Assembly (NCBI RefSeq): GCF_031951985.1 | Contig: NZ_JAVLVU010000001.1 | Span: forward strand, 124,001-188,000 | From: Mucilaginibacter terrae | GTDB lineage: Bacteria; Bacteroidota; Bacteroidia; Sphingobacteriales; Sphingobacteriaceae | Direction: 5' to 3' | DNA: 64,000 bases | Shown here: in pieces, positions 34,995-43,391 of the stretch | How positions within the stretch are numbered: the stretch's first letter is position 1 | How the letters are laid out: each line of letters begins with the position of its first letter | Notes under the pieces: generated by a model | Databases searched by the model: none | What the model was told of the DNA's origin: nothing | Seen by the model: the letters and a program-made list of their open reading frames with translations, nothing else | Made by a program: the position numbers and the translations under genes

Positions 34995-36063
34995 TACTAA
35001 AAATTCGTTTGGCTTCTTTAATTCTATTTTGAATTCTTGTAATCTGATTGTTGCCACCCTTACGAGAAAACTTTAATAAAACCGCGTCTTGCCGCACCTC
35101 ATTGTCAATTTTTGACAAGATAACTTCAGGAGATTGAGTTTTGTAAAAAGCCAAATTTTCAGCAACACCTAAGGTAATTACGTCATATAAAGAAGTCGCA
35201 AACCGGCCATCCCTTTGACGGAAAATCTTGTTTTTAAGTGGCGACAACAAACTGAAAACCTCCATGAATACATTTCTGTATCGTCTATAATCAAACTCAT
35301 TATTTTCTAGCGCCGACTTCATAAACTCAGTCATGTGATGTGCAATGCTTATTCGAATATTGCCACTATTGTTGAAAAGAGATATAAATCTTAATGCTAA
35401 CTCTTCGTTGTATAATTGTTCGTATTGCTCGTAATCTAAGCTGATTAAATCTTTAAAAATTTTCTCATTGGCCAATTCTTTCAAAAAATCGTTAAATTTT
35501 GACGAAATGTCTCTATAAATACAATTTCTTATTTCTTGAGGCGTTAATGGTGATCCACCTGTGTTTAACCGATTAAATAGTTCGAATCTCATGTCATAAC
35601 TACTGTTCCATCTTAAAATCTCAACCCTACAAGTAGCCCTTTTAATATTTCTTTGTAGTGCAATTGGCAGTGTCAGGTAATCAAATCCTTCTAAAGTTTC
35701 AACACGGTCCCCAGATGTTAATACCCAATTATTTTTTTTCCTTATACCTTCATCCGTCGTATTGAGAAGCCCAAAAAAAGAAAGGACTGTTGATACTCTT
35801 TGTAAGCCGTCCACTAATTCCCAAACGCCATCACCATCTTCAGCGACGAAAATCGGTGGAATTGGAATGCCAAGCAATATAGACTCGATAAAACGGCTTC
35901 TTTGTTCTTCATGCCAGCGAAAGTATCTTTGAAATGCTGGTTTGATAATAAGTTCTTTACGTTCATATAAACTGATTATTTCTCCAAATGACAAATCAAG
36001 CCTATCAGTATTAAGAAGATTCCTTTGTTCTTCGATTTGTTTTTTTAAATTGTCTGGGTTCAT
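34987..36063 (-). CDS. DUF262 (GmrS-like) protein
   Basis: 358 aa. The DUF262 ParB-like fold is marked by IKPAFQRYFRWHEEQRSRFI (about 37-56), IPIPPIFV and ELVDGLQRVSTVLSFF, with the DGxQR motif. It lacks a C-terminal DUF1524 nuclease, so it probably depends on the adjacent HEPN protein for an effector. DUF262 domains bind or hydrolyse nucleotides in GmrSD-type modified-DNA restriction. The GmrSD-like gene begins 29 bp upstream on the same strand, so three genes may be co-transcribed. Confidence 0.85.
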   Translation of the reverse strand: MNPDNLKKQIEEQRNLLNTDRLDLSFGEIISLYERKELIIKPAFQRYFRWHEEQRSRFIESILLGIPIPPIFVAEDGDGVWELVDGLQRVSTVLSFFGLLNTTDEGIRKKNNWVLTSGDRVETLEGFDYLTLPIALQRNIKRATCRVEILRWNSSYDMRFELFNRLNTGGSPLTPQEIRNCIYRDISSKFNDFLKELANEKIFKDLISLDYEQYEQLYNEELALRFISLFNNSGNIRISIAHHMTEFMKSALENNEFDYRRYRNVFMEVFSLLSPLKNKIFRQRDGRFATSLYDVITLGVAENLAFYKTQSPEVILSKIDNEVRQDAVLLKFSRKGGNNQITRIQNRIKEAKRIFSNE

Positions 36064-36092
36064 TGGATATTTAATTGGGTAGTAACATTTTT

Positions 36093-37979
36093 TTATACCG
36101 TCTTTTCAATGTAATCAGTATAATTCATACTGCTTTGGTTTAAATTTTTTTTAATTTCTTTTAAAGTCTTTAAACTGTTACCTGAATAATAATCTTTCAA
36201 AAGTTTATTAACTCTAAAGTGGTTAAAATGAACGGTTTCAATATTCCAATCTTTATAGGTAATAAAAATATAATTAGTATTGGCTCTATTTTCGATTGCG
36301 CCAGCATAACGTACCGACTTTTGTGCGTAGGGTAAGTTACTTAGAGAGGAATTTTTTTTTCTGTCAACTAAAATGATATTTCCAAGTTTGTGAAGCCATT
36401 GCTTGTGATCCTCTTCACGAATGTCCCAAGAAGTTCCCTCGATTTTTTGAGGTATTAGGTGTTCTACAGAAGAAATTGTTTTATTAAAGTATAATTGAGT
36501 ATGGAAATTACTTAATAATAAATCTAGTTTTAAAAGCAAGTATCGAGTTTTATTGATTTTTGTACCAGAAAAGCTTCCCCATTTTTCTTTATCAAACAAT
36601 TCATAAAGTTTCTCCATATCAAGAGCTGTAGATGCTTTCTCATCTTGATATTCGTATTTTAATATATCGCTATTTAAAAATTCATCTGCCGCCTGTTTTG
36701 GTAAATGAACGGATTTTGTAAGATCGTCCATTTTGCGCAACATCATAAAGATTCTTGACTGCAACCCTCTATGTCCTAAGAGCCATGAAGCTGAGCATAA
36801 ATTATCCAATTTCAATATAAATTCTACAATACGGTATTCACCAAAACATTCTCTATAATGCATAAGCGGCGCAATGTATGTGCTACCGAATGTTGAAGTT
36901 AAGATGTAATTGAGGTTTGAAAAGAAGCATCCAGTATCATCACTTTGAAAATTATTGCTTGTAACCGCTTCAAAGTGCTTTATATACCGGCCTATAAAAT
37001 CAAATGTATCACTGCCTTTTTGAATGACCTTTCGTTCATACATAAAATTAAAAGCCTTAGTTAGACTTAAATTGTCATCGCTTCTATATTTCATCTTTAT
37101 AAAAACCATCGCCCATAAGAACTCATCAAATGATTTGTATGGGGCATCAATGCTACTTTCATAAGTTTCCCATAGTTTTGCGTATTCTTTCCTTTGTTTC
37201 TCATCAACAATTACTCTCAGATTTTGAGCTCTAAGAATATCACTAACTTGTAATTGAAGACCTCGGCTATTCAATACAGTAAATAAATTATAAGCGTCGT
37301 CTAAATTATCGGGTGTGGCGAGATATAAGGCCAAAACTTTTAATGACAGATAATTATAAAAATCATATAAATACTTTTGAATTGCTTCCTCACCGTCTAA
37401 ATCATCGAACTTCCTTAACCACCATTTTCTCAAAGATAGAATTGCATTAGCCATATTTTTTATCGATGTACTCGATTCTTTATTGACCGCAATTTCTTCA
37501 ATAAATGCTATGTTATCAGAAGTACTTCCTTTAATTATTATATGGTTGTCGATAAAATTTTTGTCATACCTGATTTGAAATTCAATCCGGCTTCTTTTAG
37601 GTATCCCATCAAATTGATCTTCCTCTTGAAGCATTCTTTCTTGAACTTTGTCATGTAATTGTTTACTAGTTGAAAAATCTCTTATAACAGCTTGTAACAA
37701 ATACAATGTTATAAATCGTTGTTGTCCATCTAAAATGTCTTGGCAAACGTATTCGATATCTCCTTCCTTAACTTTCTTGGTGTTCCAAATCATACATCCC
37801 AAAAAGTATTCTTTGTTTTTATCGTGCTCCATTGCTGAAGTGATATCATCTAAAAGCGCTGAAATTTGATCTTCACCCCATACATAAGGGCGTTGATATT
37901 CAGGAATATTATAAAAGCAATGAGACGCAAAAATTTCTTTTATATATTTTTTACCTGTGTCTAAAGTGTAGTTGGACAT
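36093..37979 (-). CDS. GmrSD-like protein (DUF262-DUF1524)
   Basis: About 628 aa from ATG 37979 (MSNYTLDTGKKYI); an upstream ATG at 38048 adds residues not expected in the family. The N-terminal DUF262 domain shows FYNIPEYQRPYVWGEDQI and DILDGQQRFITLYLL. The C-terminal DUF1524 HNH-like nuclease shows EHLIPQ, then LGNIILVD and NSSLSNLPYAQK. Fused GmrSD enzymes (type IV restriction, also BrxU) cut DNA bearing modified bases. It is the first gene after the integrase on this strand and leads the DUF262-HEPN pair. Confidence 0.85.
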   Translation of the reverse strand: MSNYTLDTGKKYIKEIFASHCFYNIPEYQRPYVWGEDQISALLDDITSAMEHDKNKEYFLGCMIWNTKKVKEGDIEYVCQDILDGQQRFITLYLLQAVIRDFSTSKQLHDKVQERMLQEEDQFDGIPKRSRIEFQIRYDKNFIDNHIIIKGSTSDNIAFIEEIAVNKESSTSIKNMANAILSLRKWWLRKFDDLDGEEAIQKYLYDFYNYLSLKVLALYLATPDNLDDAYNLFTVLNSRGLQLQVSDILRAQNLRVIVDEKQRKEYAKLWETYESSIDAPYKSFDEFLWAMVFIKMKYRSDDNLSLTKAFNFMYERKVIQKGSDTFDFIGRYIKHFEAVTSNNFQSDDTGCFFSNLNYILTSTFGSTYIAPLMHYRECFGEYRIVEFILKLDNLCSASWLLGHRGLQSRIFMMLRKMDDLTKSVHLPKQAADEFLNSDILKYEYQDEKASTALDMEKLYELFDKEKWGSFSGTKINKTRYLLLKLDLLLSNFHTQLYFNKTISSVEHLIPQKIEGTSWDIREEDHKQWLHKLGNIILVDRKKNSSLSNLPYAQKSVRYAGAIENRANTNYIFITYKDWNIETVHFNHFRVNKLLKDYYSGNSLKTLKEIKKNLNQSSMNYTDYIEKTV

Positions 37980-38074
37980 TGTAATAAGATTAATTTGTTT
38001 AAAATAAAGAGAATGATTGACATCACAAAAGATCTCAATCATTTCCATATAAAATAGTAAAGTTGTTCTATTAA

Positions 38075-39298
38075 TTATTTCGAAATCCTTAACCGGAGGT
38101 TGTCCATATCTTCTTTAAGTTTTCGCTCGATAACCTTAGCATAAATTTGCGTAGTTGTAATCTTTGTATGTCCTAAGATCTTACTCACCGTTTCAATCGG
38201 CACACCATTAGATAAAGTTACAGTGGTAGCAAATGTGTGCCTGGCAATATGGAAGGTTACGTTTTTTGTTATGTCGCACCGGTCAGCTATTTCTTTAAGG
38301 TAGCTATTTACTTTTTGGTTTGATATTTTGGGAAATACGCGCCCATCATATAAGGCGCGCTCATTGTTTTTATACTTATCAAGAATGATCAAAGCCTTTG
38401 GCAACAATGGTACTATAACAGGAATTAGAGTCTTTTCCCGACATGTTCTAATCCATCTGTCACCATCAGCACCAGTTACAATGTGTTCTGGTCCCAAGTT
38501 GCTAACATCAACGTATGATAGGCCGGTATAGCAGCAAAAGACAAACATGTCCCTAACCATTTCCAGGCGCTCAATACCGAATTTTTTCTCTTCAATGGCA
38601 TTCAGTTCTAATTCAGATAATTGCTCCCTATTTACCTTTTGGATCTTCAATTTATAAGTAGCGAAAGGGTCGTTATTTATCCACTGTAAATTCAGTGCAA
38701 GGTTTACCATTTTTTTTAGGCGTATGATATGTTTCATAACACCGTTGTTATTAAGTGGCTTTTGATGATCTTTCGGTTTATGGTTTCTCAAAAAAACTTC
38801 AAAGTCTTTCACAAACTTATAATCCAGTTGATGCAGGTAAATGTCACTGGTGTTAAATTGTATGTTCAAAAACTTGATCAAATAGCGCTGGGTGACATAA
38901 TAGTGCTTTAAGGTACTCCACTTCAAGTCGGTAGTAGAAGATTCATTGTGGTAGCTAAAAAGACGACTCATGGAATAAACTTCCTGTTCAGCACCGAGAT
39001 ACAAATCTTTAACGGCTTTTGCCGACAGCATTTTTCTTTTTAAGTGTAACTCTTTATAACTACTGCCAATGGCCAACCGAACTTCCTCCAGGTAATTGTT
39101 AATGGATTTGACTTCATCCTTGTTTCCCTTGGCTGTGCCCTTACCGCTATCCCAATTTTTAGGATCAACGTTTTGCTTTAAGGCGATGTAAGCACGCTGG
39201 CGATTTACGGTCACGCATGCATAAATAGGCTCTTTTCCGTCTTTGGCTTTGTCCGGACGGGTGGTAAAATGAATACCGAACGACTGTGATGTTTGCAT
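38075..39298 (-). CDS. Tyrosine integrase, IntDOT-like (left ICE)
   Basis: About 407 aa from ATG 39298 (MQTSQSFGIHF). N-terminal arm-binding and core-binding (SAM-like) domains are followed by the catalytic domain with REKT (Lys), HIARHTF (His-x-x-Arg), LGHTKI (His) and the nucleophile in TQIYAKV. The place of the first catalytic Arg is TGLSYVD, with Ser, as in IntDOT of CTnDOT. The C-terminal half is almost identical to the right ICE integrase at 46592 and both are next to the same CAT-tRNA core, so they should share site specificity. Confidence 0.92.
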   Translation of the reverse strand: MQTSQSFGIHFTTRPDKAKDGKEPIYACVTVNRQRAYIALKQNVDPKNWDSGKGTAKGNKDEVKSINNYLEEVRLAIGSSYKELHLKRKMLSAKAVKDLYLGAEQEVYSMSRLFSYHNESSTTDLKWSTLKHYYVTQRYLIKFLNIQFNTSDIYLHQLDYKFVKDFEVFLRNHKPKDHQKPLNNNGVMKHIIRLKKMVNLALNLQWINNDPFATYKLKIQKVNREQLSELELNAIEEKKFGIERLEMVRDMFVFCCYTGLSYVDVSNLGPEHIVTGADGDRWIRTCREKTLIPVIVPLLPKALIILDKYKNNERALYDGRVFPKISNQKVNSYLKEIADRCDITKNVTFHIARHTFATTVTLSNGVPIETVSKILGHTKITTTQIYAKVIERKLKEDMDNLRLRISK

Positions 39299-39589
39299 AA
39301 AATTCAATTTTTGAGTTTAAATGTTTCATACTTCATCCCATTTTTTGAGGTAACACACAGGTAACTTAAATACATTATTATAAGCCGCTTTTAAACAACT
39401 TTTATCGCTGTAACTAAATGAAATTCAATTGCTTGAATCGATTTGTGTTACCTAAGTTAAAAACAAAAAACAGGTAGTCGGACAGGTAACGAGAACTTAG
39501 GCTTTACAAAGGGTTATAAAGGGGATAATTAATGAAAAAACCCCTTAAATCAGTGATTTAAGGGGTTCTACCGCCTCGCCAGAGTCGGA
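39299..39589. other. Integrase upstream region: arm-type repeats and end hairpin
   Basis: GGTAAC occurs at 39349-39354, 39360-39365 and 39485-39490, and inverted as GTTACC at 39448-39453, a pattern expected of integrase arm sites. At 39541-39565 CCCCTTAAAT and ATTTAAGGGG form a hairpin preceded by a GGGATAATTAATG stretch shared by all three integrase loci in the window. Confidence 0.55.
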
Positions 39590-39617
39590 TTTGTGCGCCC
39601 ACCTGGGCTCGAACCAG
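39590..39617 (-). other. att: Attachment core: copy of the CAT-tRNA 3' end
   Basis: 28 bases identical, in reverse orientation, to 46296-46323, covering the T-arm and acceptor 3' half of the CAT tRNA plus four bases beyond it. No complete tRNA is here; the match stops 9 bp before the integrase stop codon at 39627. It marks the int end of the left ICE. Confidence 0.8.
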
Positions 39618-39626
39618 TAGTCTTGA

Positions 39627-40853
39627 TTAAATTGGATTTAATTTCTTTTGCAGCATTTGCATGTCTTCCTTCAGTTTGCGCTCTACGACCCGCGCATATA
39701 TCTGGGTAGTTGCAATTTTGGTATGCCCCAAAATTTTACTAACTGTTTCAATTGGCATGCCGTTGCTTAATGTTACTGTCGTGGCAAAGGTGTGCCTGGC
39801 CATATGAAAAGTCAGATTTTTATGCACGGCACAGATCTCCGATATTTCTTTTAAGTAACTATTGACCTTCTGATTAGAGATAACCGGGAATACAGTACCG
39901 TTGTATAACGCACGTTCATTTCCATCATATTTTTTAAGAATTTTCAAAGCACGTGATAGGAGAGGGATGTTCACCGGCACGCTTGTTTTTTCCCGGTAAG
40001 TTCTTATCCAGGCATCATCATCCGAATTGATCACAATATTTGTTCTTTTCAAATTCATCAGATCGACATAAGTCAATCCAGTATAGCAGCAAAAAATGAA
40101 GATGTCTTTAATCATATCCAAGCGCTCGGTACCAAAGGATTTTAACTCTATCCGTGAGAGTTCAGCCTCCGTCAAATATTGCCTCGAAACTTTTTTCATC
40201 CGCAGTTTATAACTATCAAAAGGATCGCGGGATATCCATGCCAGATTATGCGCTAAATGAACCATCTTTTTTAAACGGATCATGTGAACAGTAACGCCAT
40301 TGTTGCTTAATGGCCGATGATGATCAAGTGGCTTATGATTACGTAAAAAGCTGTCAAAATCCTGAATGAATTCAAAGTCGAGGTCCTTTAATGCTATATC
40401 ATCCACTGAGTACTTCGCCTTTAAAAATTTGATCAGGTACCGCTGGGATACGGAATAGTGTTTCAAAGTGGCAGGATTAAGTACTTTATTAGAAACCTCG
40501 TTATGGTAAGCGATCAACTTCGTTAACGTATACCCATGTTCTTCCTCACCAAGAAAGAGACCTTTGATCGTAGAAGCAGTGATCGCCTTTCCCTTTAACT
40601 GAAGGTCATTGTGAATATTCGTGATCACTGTCCGGACTTCATTCAAATAACGGTTGAGATCCTTTGCTTCTTCCTTATGTCCGCGTGCAAGCCCTTTGCC
40701 TGTGTCCCACAAACCAACCGCAATTTGTTTTTTTAATGCGACCATACTTTTTTCCTTGTTCAGGGTGATCGCAACATATAGCGGTGCACAACCTGCTTTT
40801 TCCTTGTCCATTCTCAGCGTAAAATAGACGCTGAACTTCGATTGAGTCTTCAT
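39627..40853 (-). CDS. Second tyrosine integrase, at tRNA-Arg
   Basis: 408 aa. Catalytic residues: Lys289 in YREKT, His350 and Arg353 in HMARHTF, His377 in LGHTKI and Tyr386 in TQIYARV. Thr261 occupies the first-Arg position (TGLTYVD), another IntDOT-like substitution. It is clearly diverged from the integrases at 38075 and 46592 and lies next to tRNA-Arg rather than the CAT tRNA, so it probably uses the tRNA-Arg 3' end. Nothing else of its element is visible: 9 bp after its stop codon the left ICE core begins. Confidence 0.9.
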   Translation of the reverse strand: MKTQSKFSVYFTLRMDKEKAGCAPLYVAITLNKEKSMVALKKQIAVGLWDTGKGLARGHKEEAKDLNRYLNEVRTVITNIHNDLQLKGKAITASTIKGLFLGEEEHGYTLTKLIAYHNEVSNKVLNPATLKHYSVSQRYLIKFLKAKYSVDDIALKDLDFEFIQDFDSFLRNHKPLDHHRPLSNNGVTVHMIRLKKMVHLAHNLAWISRDPFDSYKLRMKKVSRQYLTEAELSRIELKSFGTERLDMIKDIFIFCCYTGLTYVDLMNLKRTNIVINSDDDAWIRTYREKTSVPVNIPLLSRALKILKKYDGNERALYNGTVFPVISNQKVNSYLKEISEICAVHKNLTFHMARHTFATTVTLSNGMPIETVSKILGHTKIATTQIYARVVERKLKEDMQMLQKKLNPI

Positions 40854-41112
40854 TTGTCCCTCCGGCGTTTAGAAATTAAAATTGGATCATAGGTTCGAAT
40901 GCAGCTGAATCCAAGTTGCCTGTGATCGTTAATAAATTAATTGTCAACGGATTAAGTACTTTTGAAACACCTAAGGTAAGATTTACCCACAGGTGTTCAG
41001 TTAGGTATTCAGAAACCTGGCTTTACTAAGGGTTACCGAGGGGATAATTAATGAAAAAACCCCTTAAATAAGCTATTTAAGGGGTTTTCGAGTCCGGGGA
41101 TTGCCCAGTTTG
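40854..41112. other. Upstream region of tRNA-Arg integrase: arm repeats and end hairpin
   Basis: AACACCT (40966-40972) is inverted as AGGTGTT (40991-40997), and AGGTGTTCAG (40991-41000) recurs as AGGTATTCAG (41003-41012), likely integrase arm sites. The hairpin at 41060-41084 (CCCCTTAAAT...ATTTAAGGGG) and the preceding GGGATAATTAATG match the other two integrase loci. Confidence 0.5.
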
Positions 41113-41186
41113 TGATCCCATCAGGATTCGAACCTGAGACCTACTGCTTAGAAGGCAGTTGCTCTATCCAGCTGAGCTATGGGACC
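41113..41186 (-). tRNA. tRNA-Arg(TCT)
   Basis: 74 nt. Acceptor GGTCCCA pairs with TGGGATC, with A73; the D-arm AGCTCAGCTGGATAGAGCA, the anticodon loop CTTCTAA and the T-loop GGTTCGAATCC are intact. The 3' end faces the integrase at 39627, the usual orientation for tRNA-targeting elements. Confidence 0.97.
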
Positions 41187-41280
41187 ATGCTTTTAAGCGG
41201 TTGCAAATATGCTAATTTAGGTTGATAATGGCAACCCTCCATAGTGGTTTATTTAAAATAGATGCATTAACAGGTAATTG

Positions 41281-41288
41281 TATCTTTG
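41281..41288 (+). promoter_or_regulatory. -7 box (TATCTTTG) of MOSC gene
   Basis: An exact TAnnTTTG box 23 bp before the ATG at 41311. It puts the transcript start after an upstream in-frame TTG at 41278 and so decides the start codon. Confidence 0.55.
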
Positions 41289-41310
41289 CCCTATCCTTAA
41301 CAAGCTGTTT

Positions 41311-42147
41311 ATGATACGTATTAGTGAGCTTTATATATATCCGGTTAAGTCATTGGGGGGCATTGCTTTACAAGAGGCTAAGGTAACCAGTCGCGGACTG
41401 GAGCATGATCGCCGATGGATGCTGATCGATGATAATAAACAGTTTTTATCGCAACGCAAATATCCGCAAATGGCCTTGTTTAAACTACAGCTATTGCCAA
41501 ACGGCATACAGGTTTTGCACCAACCCAGCGGCAATTCAACAATAATACCTTACCAGCCGCAAACCAGCGAAGCGGTTGACGTTGTGGTATGGGATGATGT
41601 CTGTAATGGTACCTATGTAAGTGCAGAACTGGATAAGTGGTTTAGCCAAATACTCAATATAAGTTGCCGCTTGATACATATGGGCGATAGCCACATCAGG
41701 CAAGTTGATCCGCGCTATGCCGGACCAGAACATATAACCTCCTTTGCTGATGGATACCCGATGCTGCTGGTAAGTGAAGGATCTGTTGCCGACCTCAATA
41801 CCCGCTTAGCCGAGCAAATTAGCGTAAAGCGTTTCAGGCCTAATGTGGTAATTACCGGTGCTGAGGCTTACCATGAAGATCGTATGCAGCATTTTGAAGT
41901 ATCGGGCATAAATTTTTACGGCGTAAAGCCCTGCGCCCGCTGTGTAATGATAGGTGTTAACCCCGATACCGCAGATTCAGGTACTGAACCGCTTAAAACA
42001 CTTTCCAGCTACAGGCGCATAAATCATAAAGTAATGTTTGGGCAAAACCTTATCCATAATGGCACTGGTACATTAAGGGTTGGCGATGTAGTTAAACAGC
42101 TTAGCGTAGGAGAGGGGCTGCAGTTTAGCCTGGCCGCAAACGCTTAA
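41311..42147 (+). CDS. MOSC-domain protein (YcbX-like)
   Basis: 278 aa from ATG 41311 (MIRISELYIYPVKSLGG). The N-terminal MOSC beta-barrel domain (about 1-120) includes GLEHDRRWMLID. The MOSC domain (about 125-270) includes RFRPNVVITG and the conserved Cys segment KPCARCVMIGV, the expected molybdenum-cofactor ligand. It probably transfers or uses a sulfurated Mo cofactor, for example in reduction of N-hydroxylated compounds, as for YcbX/mARC; the C-terminal ferredoxin domain of YcbX is absent. First gene of the core segment between the ICEs. Confidence 0.85.
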   Translation: MIRISELYIYPVKSLGGIALQEAKVTSRGLEHDRRWMLIDDNKQFLSQRKYPQMALFKLQLLPNGIQVLHQPSGNSTIIPYQPQTSEAVDVVVWDDVCNGTYVSAELDKWFSQILNISCRLIHMGDSHIRQVDPRYAGPEHITSFADGYPMLLVSEGSVADLNTRLAEQISVKRFRPNVVITGAEAYHEDRMQHFEVSGINFYGVKPCARCVMIGVNPDTADSGTEPLKTLSSYRRINHKVMFGQNLIHNGTGTLRVGDVVKQLSVGEGLQFSLAANA

Positions 42148-42205
42148 AATTTTTAGGAAAATTAATGTAAAGTAAACTAACTTGCAGCTTAAAGGTTATT
42201 ACGCT

Positions 42206-42457
42206 ATGTCAAACGCTTTCGAAATAGATATTCCTAAAAAAGACCATCCATTGGCCGTAATGGTACAACAGCGTGCCGATGCCAATGAATCCAATGTTTT
42301 CGACCTGTATTACTGCGACGAACTGTGTGGTTGCATTTTTAAAAATGAGCACAACGTATGGATTTATGAGCCACATACACATGCCGGTTTATTACTTGAT
42401 GCCGACCAGATACAACACCTGGGTAAAGAAATTGGTGAGCACGCTTACAATAGCTAA
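42206..42457 (+). CDS. Small hypothetical protein
   Basis: 83 aa from ATG 42206 (MSNAFEIDIPKKDHP). It has a YYCDELCGCIF segment with three Cys and a WIYEPHTHAGLLLD segment, and no membrane span. Not recognised. It lies 58 bp downstream of the MOSC gene in the same direction and is followed by strong hairpins, so it may be co-transcribed with that gene. Confidence 0.65.
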   Translation: MSNAFEIDIPKKDHPLAVMVQQRADANESNVFDLYYCDELCGCIFKNEHNVWIYEPHTHAGLLLDADQIQHLGKEIGEHAYNS

Positions 42458-42477
42458 ATATTAGCTAAATGGGTTTT

Positions 42478-42536
42478 CTCCTTCGGGAGGATTGCAGAGG
42501 GATTTAGAATACATTACCTGATCGTCTAAATCCCTC
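42478..42536 (+). terminator. Hairpin pair after the small hypothetical gene
   Basis: CTCC-TTCG-GGAG at 42478-42489, then a perfect 12-bp inverted repeat with arms 42497-42508 (GAGGGATTTAGA) and 42525-42536 (TCTAAATCCCTC). The position between two same-strand genes suggests termination. Confidence 0.55.
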
Positions 42537-42647
42537 TCAATTATTTATCTGTGAAATCTCTCCCAAACAAAAAGGCGCTCATTATCACCCTAAAGTCATA
42601 CTTGCAAACACGCAAACTAAACCCGCCATGGCTTACGTAATTTGAGA

Positions 42648-43265
42648 ATGATGAAGATAAAATATATTTTATTAACCATAGCATTTGCCATGGTTATGCA
42701 AAATGCTGTTTACGCGCAAGCCAAAAAACCTGCAACCGAAAAGGCCACATTTGGCATGGGGTGCTTTTGGTGCTCTGAAGCTGTTTTTCAGCGTTTAAAA
42801 GGGGTGACCAAGGTGCAATCGGGTTATGCAGGCGGGGCGGTTAAAAATCCAAGTTATGAGGATGTTTGTACCGGCAACACCGGCCATGCCGAGGTTATAC
42901 AGGTAACATTTCAGCCTGATGTGATTTCTTATAAAGATCTACTCGAAATTTTTTGGAAAATGCACGACCCTACTACCCTTAACAGGCAGGGTGCCGACGA
43001 GGGTACGCAATACCGTTCAGTAATATTTTATCACACTCCGCAGCAAAAGCAACTGGCCGACGCATATAAGGTTGAATTGAACAAACAAAAGGTATATCCT
43101 AACCCTATAGTTACCGCTATTGAGCCATATAAAAACTTTTACGTGGCCGAAAACTATCATCAAAACTACTTTAATCTTAATGGTAGCCAGCCCTATTGCC
43201 GCATGGTTATACAGCCAAAAGTTGATAAACTGGAAAAGGTATTTAAGCAAAAATTAAAACAATAA
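42648..43265 (+). CDS. msrA: Peptide-methionine (S)-S-oxide reductase, exported
   Basis: About 205 aa from ATG 42648 (an in-frame TTG at 42642 is less likely). The signal peptide ends near VYAQ, so the enzyme probably acts in the periplasm. MsrA core: FGMGCFWCSEAVFQ with the catalytic Cys, GYAGG, YEDVCTGNTGHAEV, FWKMHDPTTLNRQG, DEGTQYRSVIF and ENYHQNYF. It reduces methionine-S-sulfoxide in oxidised proteins. Stands alone; part of the chromosomal core. Confidence 0.93.
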   Translation: MMKIKYILLTIAFAMVMQNAVYAQAKKPATEKATFGMGCFWCSEAVFQRLKGVTKVQSGYAGGAVKNPSYEDVCTGNTGHAEVIQVTFQPDVISYKDLLEIFWKMHDPTTLNRQGADEGTQYRSVIFYHTPQQKQLADAYKVELNKQKVYPNPIVTAIEPYKNFYVAENYHQNYFNLNGSQPYCRMVIQPKVDKLEKVFKQKLKQ

Positions 43266-43391
43266 GTTGTATAGGTGTTTTGTAAACTGTAGTTAGTTTC
43301 TTATTATTATATAAATTATCGTAAACGAAGGTTTATAAAATATTAAGTGTTAATTTGAAGCGCTAACCTCCTGAACAGATTATAACCATAT

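Larger units (their letters stand above)
1..39617. mobile_element. Left integrative conjugative element (partial)
   Basis: The block runs, on the minus strand, from an attachment core at 39590-39617 through integrase, defence genes, mobilisation module, cargo and transfer operon to the window edge at base 1. The mobilisation and tra genes are close homologues of those at 57282-64000, in the same order but opposite orientation. Relative to that copy, about 15.9 kb (8.07-23.98 kb) of cargo and one extra RteC-like gene lie between the coupling protein and RteC. The far end, and the TraJ/K/M/N part of the transfer operon, are outside the window. The family assignment (CTnDOT-like ICE) rests on TraE/TraF/TraG, RteC and the relaxase; the exact boundaries are inferred. 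Confidence 0.85.

Noticed and set aside
1-41112. Second copy of the tRNA-Arg 3' end as the far att of the 39627 integrase element
   Set aside because: I found no other copy of the tRNA-Arg 3' bases in the window; the far end must be outside or lost.
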